A DNA stretch of 37,566 nucleotides. Source: JAVDCA01 sp036491235. Its GTDB lineage: Bacteria > Pseudomonadota > Alphaproteobacteria > Rhizobiales > Xanthobacteraceae. The stretch spans positions 1 through 37,566 of the forward strand of contig DASXCK010000230.1 in assembly GCA_036491235.1 (NCBI GenBank), given 5' to 3'. Below are positions 8,200-16,135 of this stretch, one piece after another. The position numbers and the translations under genes are program-made. Numbering within the stretch: the first letter of the stretch is position 1; each line of letters opens with the position of its first letter. The notes below the pieces were generated by a model. The model saw nothing but the letters and a program-made list of their open reading frames with translations, was not told the DNA's origin and ran no database searches.

Positions 8200-9156
8200 A
8201 TGGCCGATTTCTACCCGCTCATCTCGGACGCGGTCGCCAAGCTGCCGGAGAACACGGCGGCCGCCCGGCGCGCGCTCTATGAGCGCGTACGCGTCATGCT
8301 GGTGCGGCAACTGCAGAGCGGCAATCCGACGATCAGCGAGGCGGAGCTCGCGCGCGAGCGTCGCGCCCTCGATGAGGCGATCGATCGCATCGAGGCCGAA
8401 GCCCGAGTGCCGGCGCGCGCCGCCAGGTCGGCGGCAATGCCTCCGGCCAGGCCGGCGACCACGCCGCCGCCCAAGCCCGCAACCGTGCCGCCGGACAGGG
8501 CAGCAGCCATGCCGATGGACATGCCGGTGGCCGCGCCAAGGTTCGCACGGCCAGCGCGCGCGGCCGGCGGCGGGCTGATGAAGATCGCCATCGGCGCCGC
8601 CGTGATCATCGTGTGCGTTCTCGTGGCCGCCTATTTCTTTCACCGGTCATCGGGCACTCCGCCCGTCGCGTCCGTCCCGGCGGGCAACGACGCGATGACC
8701 ATCAAGGGCCTCCTCACCGGTTATCGCGGCGCAACCAGCACGCCGACCGACGTGCTCCTCCTGCACGTGCGCTGCGGCGCGGCGGTCGTCGAGCAGGATG
8801 CGGCAGCCAATCCCCAAAACCCGTCCGGCCATCTCGACGACCGGGGCCGCTTTTCCATCACGGTGAAAAAGGCGTATTTCGGCCAAATCATCAAGGTCGG
8901 TGTTCGCGCGAGCGCAGCGGCGGCGGACGAATTGCACCAGGATTTCCTCGTGCTCGGCTTCTATGCGGACGGAAAGCTCGAGCTGCTCGCCGGTGCGGAC
9001 GGCAAGACGATCAAGATCAGCCCGCAGGGCGCGATATTGAATCCGGGCGCGCTGCGGATTTCGTCAATTGTCGCGCCCGCCATGGTCGCGACGCACAGGC
9101 CCGACGGCAATGTCTTCGTCAGCGGCGGCAACTTCGCCTTCGACGACGCCTGCTGA
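8200..9156 (+). CDS. Single-pass membrane protein of unknown function with Pro/Ala-rich linker
   Basis: A 318-residue protein that I cannot assign to a named function. Residues 1-70 (starting MADFYPLISDAVAKLP) form a helical, charged cytoplasmic segment of a type I recall at the N-terminus of many Hyphomicrobiales proteins. Residues about 75-125 are a low-complexity Pro/Ala/Met linker, residues 128-148 are one clear membrane span, and the remaining 170 residues form a periplasmic beta-rich domain that looks globular. The ATG at 8200 has GGGAG seven bases upstream; an adjacent ATG at 8197 is possible. It stands alone between minus-strand genes. A role in envelope sensing is possible, with no direct evidence. 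Confidence 0.75.
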   Translation: MADFYPLISDAVAKLPENTAAARRALYERVRVMLVRQLQSGNPTISEAELARERRALDEAIDRIEAEARVPARAARSAAMPPARPATTPPPKPATVPPDRAAAMPMDMPVAAPRFARPARAAGGGLMKIAIGAAVIIVCVLVAAYFFHRSSGTPPVASVPAGNDAMTIKGLLTGYRGATSTPTDVLLLHVRCGAAVVEQDAAANPQNPSGHLDDRGRFSITVKKAYFGQIIKVGVRASAAAADELHQDFLVLGFYADGKLELLAGADGKTIKISPQGAILNPGALRISSIVAPAMVATHRPDGNVFVSGGNFAFDDAC

Positions 9157-9193
9157 ATGCGTCCAAGATTTGATCGAACGGAGCCCGGTTGCT

Positions 9194-9880
9194 TCAAGGC
9201 GCGAACAACCGATTGATCAGGACGCCGATCGCGATTCCCGCCATGGCGGCCGCCAGCCCGATCAACACCGTCTCGACGACCGTACGTATCATGCCGCGCT
9301 TTGCGATGCGCGAGCGCCCGATGCCGAGCCCGACCAGCAAGGCCAGCGTGACGGCGCCGGAGACCATCCGCGCCTGAAACATCGGCAGGAACACGAACGG
9401 CAGGATCGGGACCGCGGCCGCCAGAAAATCCGCAAACAGCATCCACAGCGCCTGCTCGAGCGGATTGAGCGGCATTTGCGGCGCGCCTTGCAGCACGTGC
9501 AGCAATCCTCCGGCCGCATTGGGATCACGTTGCACCGCAGCCGCGAGGGCGTCGGACTGCGCGGAGGTGAGACCGGCCTGCGCCAAGCGACCCGAAAGCG
9601 CCGCGGCGGAACCGTCGGCCTGGAGGGACGCGCGAGCCGCCTTGGCGGCGTCGCGCATGGTCTCGATGTCGAGATAGGCGCCGGCCATCATCGAGACGGC
9701 CGCCGCGACGGCGCCGGTCGCTCCGGCGATCAGCACTGTCTTGACGTCGTCCGTCGTCGCCGCGACCCCAAAGATCAATCCGAAGATCGAGACGGTGCCG
9801 TCTTCCATGCCGAACACGATGGTGCCGGCCGATGCGCCGAACGAGCTGCGTAATCGTTGCAGGATTGAGCCGATCGTCAT
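9194..9880 (-). CDS. VIT1/CCC1-family transporter
   Basis: A 228-residue membrane protein of the vacuolar iron transporter family, members of which move Fe2+ or Mn2+ across membranes. The N-terminal motif FGMEDGTVSIFGLIFGVA matches the family signature of a conserved DG in the first helix. A second hydrophobic segment (VLIAGATGAVAAAVSMMAGAYLDIET) is followed by a cytosolic stretch of about 60 residues that carries few of the acidic metal-binding residues seen in plant VIT1, and three C-terminal helices. The ATG overlaps the CoA-transferase stop by four bases, so the two are translated together although no common function is obvious. Confidence 0.85.
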   Translation of the reverse strand: MTIGSILQRLRSSFGASAGTIVFGMEDGTVSIFGLIFGVAATTDDVKTVLIAGATGAVAAAVSMMAGAYLDIETMRDAAKAARASLQADGSAAALSGRLAQAGLTSAQSDALAAAVQRDPNAAGGLLHVLQGAPQMPLNPLEQALWMLFADFLAAAVPILPFVFLPMFQARMVSGAVTLALLVGLGIGRSRIAKRGMIRTVVETVLIGLAAAMAGIAIGVLINRLFAP

Positions 9881-11271
9881 CGATGTCCCCGGGCGCCCTC
9901 ATCCCAGCGCGCGGCCGACGTGCCGAGCTCGCCCGCCGGATAGTCCCACGACATCGGCGCCCCGACGATCGCGATCGGGGACGCGATACGGCGCGCCGGG
10001 CCCCACGTGGTCGGCTCGACGTCGGGCGACAAGTCTGCCGGCGTCTCCGGCGCGAGCGGGGCCGTTCCGGGAGTCCCTTGCGCGTCGGCCAGGAATTTTG
10101 CGGTGCGCGCGAGCGACAGCCGCGCCTCCAGGCTGCCGCCATTCGTCACCCGGCGGGTCACGCCGCGGACGACGGCGGCGGCAACCAGATAGCCGGTCCC
10201 ATGATCGAGCGCCTGGGCGGGGAGCGGCACCGGCTTCTCGGCGCTGCGCCAGCGCATGCCCGCCGCCGCGATCCCGGCGCTCATCTGCACCAGGCTGTCA
10301 AAGCCGCGCCGCGTGCCCCACGGCCCGGTCCAGCCATAGGCGTCGAGGCACACATCGATGAGGCCTGGCGCAAGACGGCGGCGCGCGGCCGCGTCATAGC
10401 CGAGACCGTCGAGCGCGCCTGGCCGATAGCCGTTGACGAACACATGCGCGTCGCGCAGCAGCGCCTCGAACGTCGCCCGGTCGGCGGGCGCGCGCAGATC
10501 GAGGCGCGCACAGCGCTTGCCGAGCGTGACGTCGGGAAGATGCGGCGGCTCATTCCAGGTCGGCGGATCGATGCGCAGCACGTCGGCGCCGTAACCGGCG
10601 AGGAAACGTGTCGCGATCGGGCCGGCCAGCACGCGGGTCAGGTCGAGCACGCGCAGGCCGCGCAGCGGCCGCGTCCGGTCGCCCGCGAGCGCCGGCGGCG
10701 CGCCGGCGTCATGCGACATGACGTGCACCAGCGGCTCGGCCGCGACCGCCCGCCCCTGCGGATGCGCGGCCCATTCGGCCGTCGTCCGCATCTCGGCCGC
10801 GCAGCCGCCTTCCGCCACCACGGCCGCCTCGAGCTCGGCCTTCGCCCAGGTCGCGACGGCACGCGCCACGGCGGCGCGGTCCGGCGGACCGCCGAGGACG
10901 TGCAGCGCCACGGCGCGATGATGCGGCTGGTTGGTATGGAGCCTGATCCAGCCGTCGCGGGTCGGATAGTCACCGGCGGCGACGTCGCGCACCGATGGGA
11001 CTTTCCAACCCACCGCACGGACGGACTCCTTGAGCCAGAACGATGCTAGACGGCGATCGATCGCGACCGACGGCAGCCTGTCGCCGCACGCCGCGATCAG
11101 CTCGGCGACTGCGAGCGCCGCCGTCGCCATGACGGCGCTGCCGAAATCGGTCACCGGGAAGGCCGACGGCAGGTCACCCTCGCCGGTGAACGTGACGGCG
11201 TCGAGCGCACGCACATCGCCCCCGAGCGCCGTCCAGGCGGTACGCGTCAGCGTGGCGACATCACGTTCCAT
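9877..11271 (-). CDS. Class III CoA-transferase (CaiB/BaiF family), extended form
   Basis: A 464-residue cytoplasmic enzyme. The canonical CaiB/BaiF core begins only at residue 202 (RPLRGLRVLDLTRVLAGPIA) and continues with TWNEPPHLPDV, RPGALDGLGYD and YGWTGPWGTRRGFDSLVQ. The expected catalytic aspartate is Asp356 in QALDHGTGY. The first 200 residues do not form a second complete core but may be a degenerate half-domain (ASFWLKESVRAVGWKVP), a layout seen in some long family members. It would transfer CoA between carboxylic acids; the substrate is unknown. ATG 11271 has GGAGA nine bases upstream; an in-frame ATG at 11280 is too close to it. Divergent from allE. Confidence 0.85.
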   Translation of the reverse strand: MERDVATLTRTAWTALGGDVRALDAVTFTGEGDLPSAFPVTDFGSAVMATAALAVAELIAACGDRLPSVAIDRRLASFWLKESVRAVGWKVPSVRDVAAGDYPTRDGWIRLHTNQPHHRAVALHVLGGPPDRAAVARAVATWAKAELEAAVVAEGGCAAEMRTTAEWAAHPQGRAVAAEPLVHVMSHDAGAPPALAGDRTRPLRGLRVLDLTRVLAGPIATRFLAGYGADVLRIDPPTWNEPPHLPDVTLGKRCARLDLRAPADRATFEALLRDAHVFVNGYRPGALDGLGYDAAARRRLAPGLIDVCLDAYGWTGPWGTRRGFDSLVQMSAGIAAAGMRWRSAEKPVPLPAQALDHGTGYLVAAAVVRGVTRRVTNGGSLEARLSLARTAKFLADAQGTPGTAPLAPETPADLSPDVEPTTWGPARRIASPIAIVGAPMSWDYPAGELGTSAARWDEGARGHR

Positions 11272-11404
11272 GCACGACATTCTCCGCGGCGGCTCCGCCG
11301 AAATATAACACGACGGCGCCTTGCGGGCGCGCCGTCTGGTTTCGCAAACGCCCCATCGTGTATCCTGGTTCGCAATTTCGGCTCTCGAACCGACGAGCAT
11401 CCGC

Positions 11405-12238
11405 ATGGCCTCCCCGTCCTACTTCGCGCCAAAAGGCGGCCTCCCGGCGCAGACCGAGCTCATGACCGGCCGCGCCGTGTTCACCGAGGCCTATGCGGTC
11501 ATTCCGCGCGGCGTCATGCGCGACATCGTGACGAGCTATTTTCCCCACTGGGAGCAGACGCGTGCCTGGATCCTGGCCAGGCCGCTGACCGGATTCGCCG
11601 AGACGTTCGCGCAATACATCATGGAAGTTGCCCCCGGCGGCGGCAGCGACAGACCGGAGCCGGACCGAGGCGCGCAAGCCGCCCTGTTCGTGCTCGAAGG
11701 CGAGATCGCACTGACGGTGGGCGGCACGACGCACCGGATCGCTCCGGGCGGGTTCGCGTATGTGCCGCCGGCGAGCGAATGGTCGTTGCGCAGCACGGCG
11801 GCTGCTGCCGCGCGCTTCCACTGGATCCGCAAGCGCTATACGCCGGTCGAGGGGCTCGGCGTTCCGCCCGCCTTCATCACCGGCGATCAGGCCGTCACGC
11901 CGATACCGCTCGCTGCCGATGGGCGCTGGTCGAATGCCTGCTTCATCGATCCAAAGGATCTGCGCCACGACATGCACGTCAATATCGTGACGTTCGAGCC
12001 CGGCGGCACCATCCCGTTCGAGGAGACGCACGTGATGGAGCACAGCTTCTACATTCTCGAAGGCAAAGGCGTGTACCGCCTCAACCGCGACTGGATCGAA
12101 GTCGAGGCCGGCGACTTCCTCTGGCTGCGCGCATTCTGTCCGCAGGCCTGCTACGCTGGCGGCCCCGGCCGGTTCCGCTATTTGCTCTACAAGGACGTGA
12201 ACCGGCACGTGCCGCTGACGATCGCGAAGCAAACTTAG
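11405..12238 (+). CDS. allE: (S)-ureidoglycine aminohydrolase
   Basis: A 277-residue bicupin that matches E. coli AllE (YlbA) and plant UGLYAH along its full length. It releases ammonia from (S)-ureidoglycine to give ureidoglycolate in allantoin breakdown and uses Mn2+. The C-terminal cupin holds the metal ligands Glu207, His209, His213 (EETHVMEH) and Gln247 (CPQACY). The first cupin keeps the YVPPASEW turn but not a full metal set, as in the family. The KRYTPVEG linker is also conserved. ATG 11405 has only a weak ribosome site (GACGAG). No other allantoin or purine gene is nearby, so the pathway must be completed elsewhere. Confidence 0.9.
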   Translation: MASPSYFAPKGGLPAQTELMTGRAVFTEAYAVIPRGVMRDIVTSYFPHWEQTRAWILARPLTGFAETFAQYIMEVAPGGGSDRPEPDRGAQAALFVLEGEIALTVGGTTHRIAPGGFAYVPPASEWSLRSTAAAAARFHWIRKRYTPVEGLGVPPAFITGDQAVTPIPLAADGRWSNACFIDPKDLRHDMHVNIVTFEPGGTIPFEETHVMEHSFYILEGKGVYRLNRDWIEVEAGDFLWLRAFCPQACYAGGPGRFRYLLYKDVNRHVPLTIAKQT

Positions 12239-12254
12239 ATCAACAAACGTGCAT

Positions 12255-12323
12255 GTAGCCCGGATGAGAAGCGACATCCGGGGGCCTGCACTCCCGCATG
12301 TCGCTTGCGCTCATGCTGGCTAC
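12255..12323. repeat. REP-like inverted repeat (GTAGCCCGGATGAG family)
   Basis: An imperfect palindrome whose left arm GTAGCCCGGATGAG-AAGCGACATCCGGG is mirrored by a right arm ending GCTCATGCTGGCTAC. I recognise this as a family of dispersed repeats common in Bradyrhizobium-type genomes (from memory). It lies between allE and the following unknown gene and could end transcription or stabilise the upstream mRNA. Confidence 0.75.
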
Positions 12324-12340
12324 GCGTCCGAGCAGAATGC

Positions 12341-13225
12341 ATGTGGATCCTGGACAAGCTGCTGCGCAGGAAAAACTGGCCCAGAATCACGATCTCTCCA
12401 TCGGATCTGGACGCGGAAATCGTGTTCGATCGCTGGATAGAGCCCGGTGACGAGCTCGATGTACTTCAGAGCTTGCTTGCCACCCATGCGCCGGCATGGT
12501 GCACCAAGCTGCGGATCTGGAGGGGCCCGCGCGACCAGCGGCCCGTGGACATATCACGGCCAGGCGCGCTGAAGGAGGTCGTGCTGGCGGCTTGCTATGA
12601 GCGCGGGCCGACCTATCGGGCGCTCGTCGAGCAATACGGCAAACCGGAATTCGAAAGGCCCTCCGGCTCGGCCGAGTTGCGCGGGAGCCACCGCGATCTG
12701 ACCGTGGTCATATCGGTAGACCAGATGGTGTTGAGCCCGCTAGGCAAGGCGTGGTGTCTTGGCAACAAGGTGGCCGTGCAACTCAGGGGCGCCACGGCAC
12801 GTAAGCCGTCGGGAAACGAATGGACGGCAAAGTTCTTCACTGACCTCTGCGACCAGCTATCACCCGCGTGGGGCCATGTGGGCGCCGTTGCGGAGTACTG
12901 GGCCAAGGTCATGAGCGTGAGCCCGCGCATCGAAGCGATTGGCCGGGATTTCGGCCGATATCTGCCCGGGCTGTTTTGGCTGAACTTCTTCGGCCGACGG
13001 CTGTGCGAGCACGTCGGCAAAGGTCGTTTCCTGGAAACGCGATCTCACCTCGTCAGAGAGGTCGATTCTGGCGTGCTCATCGGCTTGTCCGCCGCCCCCG
13101 GCCGCTGGGATGCGCCCGAATATCGGACCGAGGAGGCGCGGGTGCGCCAACACCTCGGGGCGGATCTGTTCTTCGACCGCAAACGGCCGAGCAGGCACGT
13201 CGCCGTGCCCACTTGGAACGCGTGA
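12341..13225 (+). CDS. Hypothetical protein, possibly immunity-protein-like
   Basis: A 294-residue soluble protein with no signal peptide or membrane segment. I do not recognise a catalytic motif. The C-terminal third, with LPGLFWLNFFGRRLCEHVGK, a central GVLIGLSAAPGRWDAPEY and the ending HLGADLFFD, resembles the region seen in Imm52-type or related polymorphic-toxin immunity proteins, but that is recollection rather than an alignment. No toxin gene is next to it. The start is uncertain: ATG 12341 follows only a weak GAGCAGAA sequence, and the REP-like repeat ends 17 bases upstream. Its lower-GC stretches and more varied codon use differ a little from its neighbours, which would fit acquired DNA. 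Confidence 0.6.
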   Translation: MWILDKLLRRKNWPRITISPSDLDAEIVFDRWIEPGDELDVLQSLLATHAPAWCTKLRIWRGPRDQRPVDISRPGALKEVVLAACYERGPTYRALVEQYGKPEFERPSGSAELRGSHRDLTVVISVDQMVLSPLGKAWCLGNKVAVQLRGATARKPSGNEWTAKFFTDLCDQLSPAWGHVGAVAEYWAKVMSVSPRIEAIGRDFGRYLPGLFWLNFFGRRLCEHVGKGRFLETRSHLVREVDSGVLIGLSAAPGRWDAPEYRTEEARVRQHLGADLFFDRKRPSRHVAVPTWNA

Positions 13226-13249
13226 AGACCCGCGTTGATCCGGCTACGC

Positions 13250-14320
13250 CTACTTCGACGGCTTCTTCCAGATGTCCCGCTTCTGCATCAGCGCGACCTG
13301 CTTGTCGATCACGTCGCGCTTGTACTCGGCGTGCTTGCCCGGGACCTTCTTGAGATAGCGGTTCTTCGGATAGATCGGCTTCTCGTAGATGATCTGCGCG
13401 AGTTCCGAACGGATGTCCTTCATCCAGTTGGTGACCTGCGCCGACTCGCGGTGGTGGCGCATCGCCTCGATGTTGATGACGCCGGACACGAAGGTCGAGC
13501 CGTTGGTGTCGCGCTGCTTGCCGACGATCTGGCCCTTGTAGTCGACGATCATCGATTGGCCGCCGCCGGCGTCGATGCCGAAATGGCCGGTGCCGTGATG
13601 GAGGTGGTAGCTGCCGATGTTGGGGGCCACGATGTACATGTTGTTTTCGAGCGCACGGGCGCGGTTCGAGATCTCGAACACGTCGTTCTCCGTGAACGGG
13701 CACGGCATCGAGGCGCGGTAGACGACCTCGGCGCCGTTCATCGCGAGCCCGCGGCCGTTCTCGGGATAATTTCCCTCCATCGCCATCATGATGCCGAGGC
13801 GGCCGATCTTGGTGTCGGCGACCGGCCAGAAGGCGTCGAGGGTGCGGCCGTATTTCTCGATCCACCAGTCGTAGATGTCGTGCGGCGAAACCGAGCGCTC
13901 GACCGGCAGCAGCGCCGAGACCTTGTAGTGCTTGAGCACGATCTTGCCGTCCGGATCGAACACCAGGCCGAGGTTGAAGAAGCGGTCCTTCCAGTCCGGA
14001 TGGCGCGCCTTGGCCTGCGCCATGATGTAGACCTTCCATTCGCGCGCGAGCTTGCCGATCTCGTCGGTCTCCGGGCCGGGCACGTCGATGCAGCAGGTGT
14101 TGGCATAGTCGGCGTGATCGACGTCGAGCACCTCGTCGTTGAAGCCCATCAGCGCACCCTCGGGGATCGCGAGCAGCTTGACGGGAATGTCGAGGTTGGA
14201 GAGCCAGAACGCCGCCTTGGTGAGGCTCTTCAGGTGCTCGATGTTGTGCTTGATGTCGTCGCGGCGGCGGATGCCGTAGAAGGTCGGGATGAGGCCGACC
14301 GCGTTGTAGGGCTCGATCAT
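13250..14320 (-). CDS. Nitrilase-superfamily protein lacking the catalytic cysteine
   Basis: A 356-residue alpha-beta-beta-alpha carbon-nitrogen hydrolase fold, most like aliphatic amidases and formamidases. The catalytic glutamate (Glu54, IPEGALMGF) and lysine (Lys133, LKHYKVSALLP) are present. At the nucleophile position, where active members read I-C-x-x-x-x-x-P-E, this protein reads GIMMAMEGNYPE, with Ala180 (codon GCG) in place of cysteine. The rest of the fold (GAEVVYRASMP, ALENNMYIVAPN, GGGQSMIVDYKGQ) is intact, so it is not a decayed gene. It is probably not a classic amidase; it could bind an amide or use another residue. ATG 14320 follows a GGGGGAA site. Downstream of the TrpB2-type gene on the same strand. 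Confidence 0.85.
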   Translation of the reverse strand: MIEPYNAVGLIPTFYGIRRRDDIKHNIEHLKSLTKAAFWLSNLDIPVKLLAIPEGALMGFNDEVLDVDHADYANTCCIDVPGPETDEIGKLAREWKVYIMAQAKARHPDWKDRFFNLGLVFDPDGKIVLKHYKVSALLPVERSVSPHDIYDWWIEKYGRTLDAFWPVADTKIGRLGIMMAMEGNYPENGRGLAMNGAEVVYRASMPCPFTENDVFEISNRARALENNMYIVAPNIGSYHLHHGTGHFGIDAGGGQSMIVDYKGQIVGKQRDTNGSTFVSGVINIEAMRHHRESAQVTNWMKDIRSELAQIIYEKPIYPKNRYLKKVPGKHAEYKRDVIDKQVALMQKRDIWKKPSK

Positions 14321-14350
14321 CTTGTGTTTCCCCCGATTTTTAATCGAGTC

Positions 14351-14447
14351 GCTGCGAGGAGCGAAGCGACGAAGCAATCTCGATCCGCAAACGCATGCGC
14401 GCGTGAAGCGCGATTGCTTCGGTGCGCGCAGCACGCCTCGCAATGAC
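14351..14447. repeat. REP-like inverted repeat (TGCGAGGAGCGAAGCGACGAAGCAATC family)
   Basis: The left arm contains GCGAGGAGCGAAGCGACGAA and GCAATC; the right arm contains GATTGCTTC and CGCCTCGCAATGAC, its inverted partner. This is a well-known dispersed repeat in Bradyrhizobium and relatives (recollection). It fills the gap between the TrpB2-type gene and the nitrilase-like gene, so it may lower or separate expression of the second gene. Confidence 0.8.
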
Positions 14448-14455
14448 CCTCTTGG

Positions 14456-15829
14456 CTACGCCGCCACGCTCGGCAGACCGGCGAGCGCCATCGCGAGCTC
14501 GCCCTCGTCGTAGTCCTGGTCGACCAGTTTGCCCTCGAAGTAATTGATGTAAGCCGCCATATCGAAATGGCCGTGGCCCGAGAGGTTGAACAGGATGGTC
14601 TCGGCTTTGCCTTCCTGCTTGCAGCGAAGCGCCTCGTCGATCGCGCAGCGCACCGCATGCGTCGCCTCCGGCGCCGGCACGATGCCCTCGCATCGCGCGA
14701 ACTGCACGCCGGCGTCGAAGCAGGGCTTCTGGTGGTAGGCCCGCGCCTCGATCAGGCCGAGGTCGTAGATGTGGGAGATCATCGGCGCCATGCCGTGGTA
14801 GCGCAGGCCGCCGGCGTGGAAGCCGGGCGGAATGAAGGTCGAGCCCAACGTGTGCATCTTCACGAGCGGCGTGAGATGCGCGGTGTCGCCGAAATCGTAG
14901 GCGTATTTGCCGCGGGTGAGCGACGGGCACGCCGACGGCTCGACCGCGATGATGCGGCGCTTCTTCGCTCCCTTGCCGCCGCGCAGCTGCATGCCGAGGA
15001 ACGGAAACGCAAGGCCGGCGAAATTCGAGCCGCCGCCCGTGCAGGCGATCACCACGTCGGGATCGTCGCCGGCCATCTCGAACTGCTGGATCGCCTCCTG
15101 CCCGTTCACGGTCTGATGCAGCAGCACGTGATTGAGCACCGAGCCGAGCGAGTATTTCACGGCCGGATCCTTGGCCGCCACCTCGACGGCTTCCGAGATC
15201 GCGATGCCGAGCGAGCCCGGGCTCTTGGGGTCCTTGGCGAGGATCGCCCGCCCCGACTCCGTCTCGGTCGACGGCGACGGGATGCAGCGCGCGCCGTAGG
15301 TCTCCATGAGCGCGCGCCGATAGGGCTTCTGGTCGAACGAGACGCGGACCTGGAAGACGGTCACGTCGATGCCGAACAGCGCGCCCGCATAGGCGAGCGA
15401 AGAGCCCCACTGCCCGGCGCCGGTCTCGGTCGACAGTCGCTTGATGCCCTGCTCCTTGTTGTACCACGCCTGCGGCACAGCGGTATTCGGCTTGTGCGAG
15501 CCGGCAGGCGAAACGCCCTCGTTCTTGAAGTAGATCTTTGCCGGCGTATCGAGCGCCTGCTCGAGCCGGCGCGCGCGGATCAGCGGCGATGGCCGCCACA
15601 TGCGATAGACGTCGCGGATCGGCTCCGGGATGTCGATGTAGCGTTCCGCCGACACCTCCTGGAGGATCAGCGCCATCGGGAACAGCGGCTCGAGGTCGCC
15701 GGGCCCGACCGGCTGCTTGGTGCCGGGGTGAAGGACCGGCGGCAGCGGCTTGGGCAAATCGGCCGCCAGATTGTACCAGCTCTTGGGAATTTGCTGCTCG
15801 TCGAGAACGAACTTCACCTGATCGGACAC
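14456..15829 (-). CDS. TrpB2-type PLP-dependent tryptophan synthase beta-like enzyme
   Basis: A 457-residue fold-type II PLP enzyme. Lys113 in GVSPAGSHKPNTA is the Schiff-base lysine, the phosphate-binding loop is CTGGGSNFAG, and the GAGQWGSSLAYAGALFG region is conserved. The long N-terminus (about 75 residues before RPSPLIRARRLE) and the C-terminal FNLSGHGHFD place it in the TrpB2 (trpB_rel) group, which usually does not pair with TrpA. It may make tryptophan from indole and serine or act in salvage. The GTG start at 15829 has a strong AGGAGG six bases upstream. No trpA, trpF or trpC is nearby. Confidence 0.9.
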   Translation of the reverse strand: MSDQVKFVLDEQQIPKSWYNLAADLPKPLPPVLHPGTKQPVGPGDLEPLFPMALILQEVSAERYIDIPEPIRDVYRMWRPSPLIRARRLEQALDTPAKIYFKNEGVSPAGSHKPNTAVPQAWYNKEQGIKRLSTETGAGQWGSSLAYAGALFGIDVTVFQVRVSFDQKPYRRALMETYGARCIPSPSTETESGRAILAKDPKSPGSLGIAISEAVEVAAKDPAVKYSLGSVLNHVLLHQTVNGQEAIQQFEMAGDDPDVVIACTGGGSNFAGLAFPFLGMQLRGGKGAKKRRIIAVEPSACPSLTRGKYAYDFGDTAHLTPLVKMHTLGSTFIPPGFHAGGLRYHGMAPMISHIYDLGLIEARAYHQKPCFDAGVQFARCEGIVPAPEATHAVRCAIDEALRCKQEGKAETILFNLSGHGHFDMAAYINYFEGKLVDQDYDEGELAMALAGLPSVAA

Positions 15830-16135
15830 CAGAACCCTCCTCGCACAAACGCTACGTCGTGCCACCATACACAATGGGATTTGGGGTGTGAACACGCGGA
15901 GATATCGGCGTTTGCTCTCGCTTCGCCTGAGCGGCCGCCGCGATCCGCCCGCTGTTGCCCACCCGCCGACGACAGGGCAGCAGACGCGACGACGGCGCGC
16001 ACCATCGTGCGCGGCCTTCGCTTGCGCCCTTTCCGCCTTTCGCCCTAGACTTTGAAAGCAAAAACACGGGAATGGCGACTAACGCCAAGAATCACCAGCC
16101 AAATCGGCGAATTCTGGTGCCTGGGAGGGCGTCTG
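15830..16135. other. Divergent intergenic region with a short hairpin
   Basis: This 306-base gap separates the minus-strand TrpB2-type gene from the plus-strand substrate-binding protein gene and must hold both promoters. I see a 7-bp stem with a 4-base loop at 15996-16013 (CGCGCAC / GTGCGCG). I see no convincing promoter pair, riboswitch or small gene. Confidence 0.4.

Noticed and set aside
12255..12323. CRISPR-like or integrase attachment repeat
   Set aside because: It is a single imperfect palindrome without regular spacers, integrase or tRNA gene nearby, and fits a dispersed REP-type element better.
13250..14320. Functional formamidase or aliphatic amidase
   Set aside because: The catalytic cysteine is replaced by Ala180, so the standard mechanism is not possible.
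15830..16135. Tryptophan attenuator or T-box-like leader before the TrpB2-type gene
   Set aside because: No Trp-codon-rich leader peptide or alternative hairpin pair was found; the gap is long but featureless except for one short stem.
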